DNA from: Ruminococcaceae bacterium UBA5396
GTDB taxonomy: Bacteria; Bacillota; Clostridia; Oscillospirales; Acutalibacteraceae
Assembly: GCA_002410715.1 (NCBI GenBank)
Contig: DHOG01000041.1
Coordinates: forward strand, 1 to 16,188
Length of the DNA stretch: 16,188 bases
Direction of reading: 5' to 3'
Part shown: positions 13,846 to 16,188 of the stretch, piece by piece
Layout: each line of letters begins with the position of its first letter
Numbering within the stretch: the stretch's first letter is position 1
Notes under the pieces: generated by a model
Seen by the model: only the letters and a program-made list of their open reading frames with translations
What the model was told of the DNA's origin: nothing
Database searches by the model: none
Made by a program: the position numbers and the translations under genes

Positions 13846-14968
13846 CAAGCCTTGACAGGCTCTTATCGGTGGAAAAATTGGGGACATTATAAAGAAAGAG
13901 TATATCTGTTACATGGTTCTCAATTGCGTATGTCGGATAATCAACATTAAAATAGCGTGGATCCACAACCAAGATTTTTTCAAAATGGGAGGTCAGAAAC
14001 GGTACAAAGCAATGGGCATAGGAGTCTTTTATCATCATAAATGTTTTGCCGTTTTTTGTACCTGTTTTGATTTCAACAGCCGGCTTATTTCCGCCTAAAA
14101 AGTATGAATATTTATCTTTTTTATCCAGAAACTCACCGAAATAAAGGGTTTGGGTGATATGGTCTTGTCCGTAGTTTGCCCAAACGGGTGTGGCTTTAAG
14201 CGGACGATATGCCATTACTAGATCAGGTTTGATGGTAAACAGATTCGCTTTGGAATACAAGGTTCCGTAAAAGGATGATGAAACCTGTTCCACTGTTGTA
14301 TCATCCTGTGAAAAAGGTGTTAAACCGGTTTGTTTCGCCCATTCCCTATAGACAAAATAGGCTGCCGCCGATGTCCAGTGGTGGTCTGTCCGAAAATATA
14401 GATAATTGTTTTTATTGGCTTTCAACAAATCGGTAGGATCATAAACCGTCACTTTGCCATTTAATTGTTTCGATACCTTTCGGATGGCTGCATGCTGATC
14501 AGGGACAGGGGCATATGCCGGCAGAAGATCAGACAGGATCTCGGTTGAAGTGGGGATCAATAAAACAGTAGCGTTAAGATCTGGCAATGTAGACTTCAAG
14601 GTATGGACATACTCGGATATAACATTTGTGTTTTTATCCAGTTGTTTATTATCTATTTTCTCTGTTGCATCAAATAAGGTATTGTTGCTGCCAAAATATA
14701 TACGCCCGTTGTCCTTCTTCATCAGCGCAAGCTCGGCAACCGTTTTGAGACTAATCCATTCATCCCTTGAAAAAAACTGATCCGAGGAATAGGATGCAAA
14801 GTTTTCTGAATATTTTCCGGAGATAATGTCTTCAAAATTGAGTGCAGGAAGCATTTGCAGATATCGGTTTTCATTCTCTGAAAAAGAACGCTGGGGAATG
14901 ATCAGGTTTATGATTGAGACCGAGAACAGGAGCAATGCAAACCCGATTGAAATAATCTTTTTATTCAT
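13838..14968 (-). CDS. DHHW-family protein, AlgX/AlgJ-like O-acetylation partner
   Basis: A 376-residue exported or membrane-anchored protein. Residues 7-25 form one hydrophobic N-terminal helix after a basic start (MNKK), and the rest is extracytoplasmic. The signature TDHHW (194-198) and the late GKTFMMIKDSYAHCF (307-321), with the likely SGNH serine at 316, are those of DHHW proteins related to AlgJ/AlgX, which take acyl groups from an MBOAT partner and place them on a polysaccharide. IPTSTEIL near 138-145 is part of the same fold. AGAGGAG precedes ATG 14968, which lies 15 bases after the MBOAT stop, so the two form an operon. The polymer modified cannot be told from this window. Confidence 0.9.
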   Translation of the reverse strand: MNKKIISIGFALLLFSVSIINLIIPQRSFSENENRYLQMLPALNFEDIISGKYSENFASYSSDQFFSRDEWISLKTVAELALMKKDNGRIYFGSNNTLFDATEKIDNKQLDKNTNVISEYVHTLKSTLPDLNATVLLIPTSTEILSDLLPAYAPVPDQHAAIRKVSKQLNGKVTVYDPTDLLKANKNNYLYFRTDHHWTSAAAYFVYREWAKQTGLTPFSQDDTTVEQVSSSFYGTLYSKANLFTIKPDLVMAYRPLKATPVWANYGQDHITQTLYFGEFLDKKDKYSYFLGGNKPAVEIKTGTKNGKTFMMIKDSYAHCFVPFLTSHFEKILVVDPRYFNVDYPTYAIENHVTDILFLYNVPNFSTDKSLSRLVG

Positions 14969-14983
14969 TGCACACCACTCCTC

Positions 14984-16188
14984 TTAAAAACGGAAATACA
15001 GAAACGGATTATAGGACGCATCAACAAGATAGGCAACACATAATACCGATAGTCCAAGCAATACGGCGCATGCTCCAGTGGTCACAAAAGCCGGACGATT
15101 GGCAAGCGCTCTTTCTGCCCGATTAACCAATCGCTTTGGAATATCGGTACTGCCTACGACACCGATTAACAGCAGAAGTCCGTTGGTAAGCAGAAGATAG
15201 ATAGAGGTGCCGTCATAGAGCGGTGCTCCGTGTTGGCCGAACATTGCGCCTATGAAAGCAATGCCCTGCGACAGATTGTCAAATGCAAATAGAGCCCAGC
15301 TGATGATAACAAACAGCATGGTATATATGTGTGTAAATATTCTGGGTATGCGCTGTAATATCTTTAGCAAAAACAGCTTTTCAATCATAAGCAGTAGTCC
15401 AAAATACAATCCCCACACCACGAAATTCCAGCTGGCGCCATGCCAAACACCTGTTAAAAGCCAGACAACAAGAATATTGCGAAGCTGAAGCGTAAGTCCG
15501 CGACGATTGCCGCCGAGCGGGATATAAACATAATCCCTGAACCATGTACCTAAAGAAATATGCCAGCGGCGCCAGAACTCGGTTATACTTTTGGACATGT
15601 ACGGATAATTAAAGTTCTCCAGAAATTCAAAACCGAACATTTTACCAAGTCCGATTGCCATATCCGAATATCCTGAAAAATCAAAGTATATCTGGAGTGT
15701 AAAGGCGATTATGCCGATCCACGCCGTGAGTACGGGAACCGTTGCCGTATCGAAAGAAGATACTTTTGTCCAGATGACGCCGACCGTATTGGCAATCAGA
15801 ACCTTTTTCCCCAGACCTGTAATAAAGCGTCGGACGCCGTCGCCGAATTTGTCATATCCCTGTGTTCTGTTTTCAAGCTGACTGTCAATGGTTTTATACT
15901 GAATAATGGGACCTGCAATCAGCTGTGGGAAAAGAGCAACATACGTGCCAAAATTAACAATACTTTTCTGCGCTGTTACATCGCCTCTGTATACATCAAT
16001 TGTATAGGACAAGGATTGGAATATATAAAATGAAACACCAATCGGCAGGGAAATGCCAAGCAGGGGAATTGAAACTGCCGGAATCAGGTTTATATTGTCA
16101 ATGATGAAATCGGCATATTTAAAAAAGCCGAGTATACCTAGGTTAATAATTATGCAAAACACCAATGCAAAACGGGCGGCCTTTGGCC
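14984..16188 (-). CDS. MBOAT O-acyltransferase, AlgI-like (5' end outside window)
   Basis: The visible 401 codons lack the N-terminus: the frame continues open to the right edge (…KAARFAL before the TTG at 16165), so the start is beyond the window. Hallmarks of AlgI/DltB-type MBOAT proteins are PIGVSFYIFQSLSYTIDVYRG, LFPQLIAGPI, FDFSGYSDMAIGLGKMFG, ITEFWRRWHISLGTWFRDY, YIPLGGNRRG and TGVWHGASWNF, the last carrying the catalytic histidine. The protein moves acyl groups, usually acetyl, across the membrane for transfer to a polysaccharide. It is followed by the DHHW gene, its standard partner. Full length would be expected near 460-480 residues. Confidence 0.95.
   Translation of the reverse strand, partial: PKAARFALVFCIIINLGILGFFKYADFIIDNINLIPAVSIPLLGISLPIGVSFYIFQSLSYTIDVYRGDVTAQKSIVNFGTYVALFPQLIAGPIIQYKTIDSQLENRTQGYDKFGDGVRRFITGLGKKVLIANTVGVIWTKVSSFDTATVPVLTAWIGIIAFTLQIYFDFSGYSDMAIGLGKMFGFEFLENFNYPYMSKSITEFWRRWHISLGTWFRDYVYIPLGGNRRGLTLQLRNILVVWLLTGVWHGASWNFVVWGLYFGLLLMIEKLFLLKILQRIPRIFTHIYTMLFVIISWALFAFDNLSQGIAFIGAMFGQHGAPLYDGTSIYLLLTNGLLLLIGVVGSTDIPKRLVNRAERALANRPAFVTTGACAVLLGLSVLCVAYLVDASYNPFLYFRF

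Noticed and set aside
1..16188. CRISPR arrays, insertion sequences or tandem repeats
   Set aside because: No regularly spaced direct repeats, transposase genes or terminal inverted repeats were seen; all strong inverted repeats fit terminators or leader hairpins.

Overview
The window looks like chromosomal DNA from a low-to-moderate G+C clostridial Firmicute, plausibly of the Oscillospiraceae/Ruminococcaceae type. The evidence is strong purine-rich ribosome binding sites, several TTG/GTG starts, a ydaO-type c-di-AMP riboswitch, a Gram-positive agr-type peptide signalling module and an AlgI/DHHW O-acylation pair. The assignment rests on family content only.

Left end (1-2292, plus strand): the 3' part of an initiator tRNA with its terminator, an unrecognised small multi-pass membrane protein, a gene-poor stretch with one terminator-like hairpin, and an MFS transporter.

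c-di-AMP block (2336-4171, minus strand): a sigma-A-type promoter, a c-di-AMP riboswitch aptamer, an intrinsic terminator, then a CPA2-type cation:proton antiporter and a small PII-like protein joined by a one-base stop/start overlap. The logic is that of an OFF switch: ligand should favour the terminator and lower antiporter expression. The antiporter start is odd, because the ideally spaced codon after its strong Shine-Dalgarno is GTA.

agr/c-di-GMP block (4250-7978, minus strand), the most interesting part: promoter with an overlapping dyad, a DUF5317-like membrane protein, a 160-residue all-membrane protein resembling an AgrC-type sensor domain without kinase, AgrB (His74/Cys81 at the correct spacing), a 44-residue AgrD-type cyclic peptide precursor not in a long ORF, then a six-helix membrane protein with intact GGDEF and HD-GYP domains, closed by a 22-bp terminator. 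No AgrC kinase or AgrA regulator is present in the window; the gene in that place makes and/or degrades c-di-GMP. I infer a quorum-sensing circuit whose output is c-di-GMP rather than phosphotransfer.

Cell wall/peptide block (8144-13845, plus strand): a clear TTGACC-17-TATAAT promoter drives murD, two M42-family metallo-aminopeptidases, a GNAT-domain protein and a PLP-dependent methionine gamma-lyase/aluminium-resistance family protein. The last four are tightly packed, three by overlapping or near-abutting junctions. A 21-bp bidirectional terminator ends it.

Right end (13838-16188, minus strand): a DHHW/AlgX-AlgJ-like protein and an AlgI-like MBOAT acyltransferase, a typical exopolysaccharide or cell-wall O-acetylation pair; the MBOAT gene runs off the right edge.
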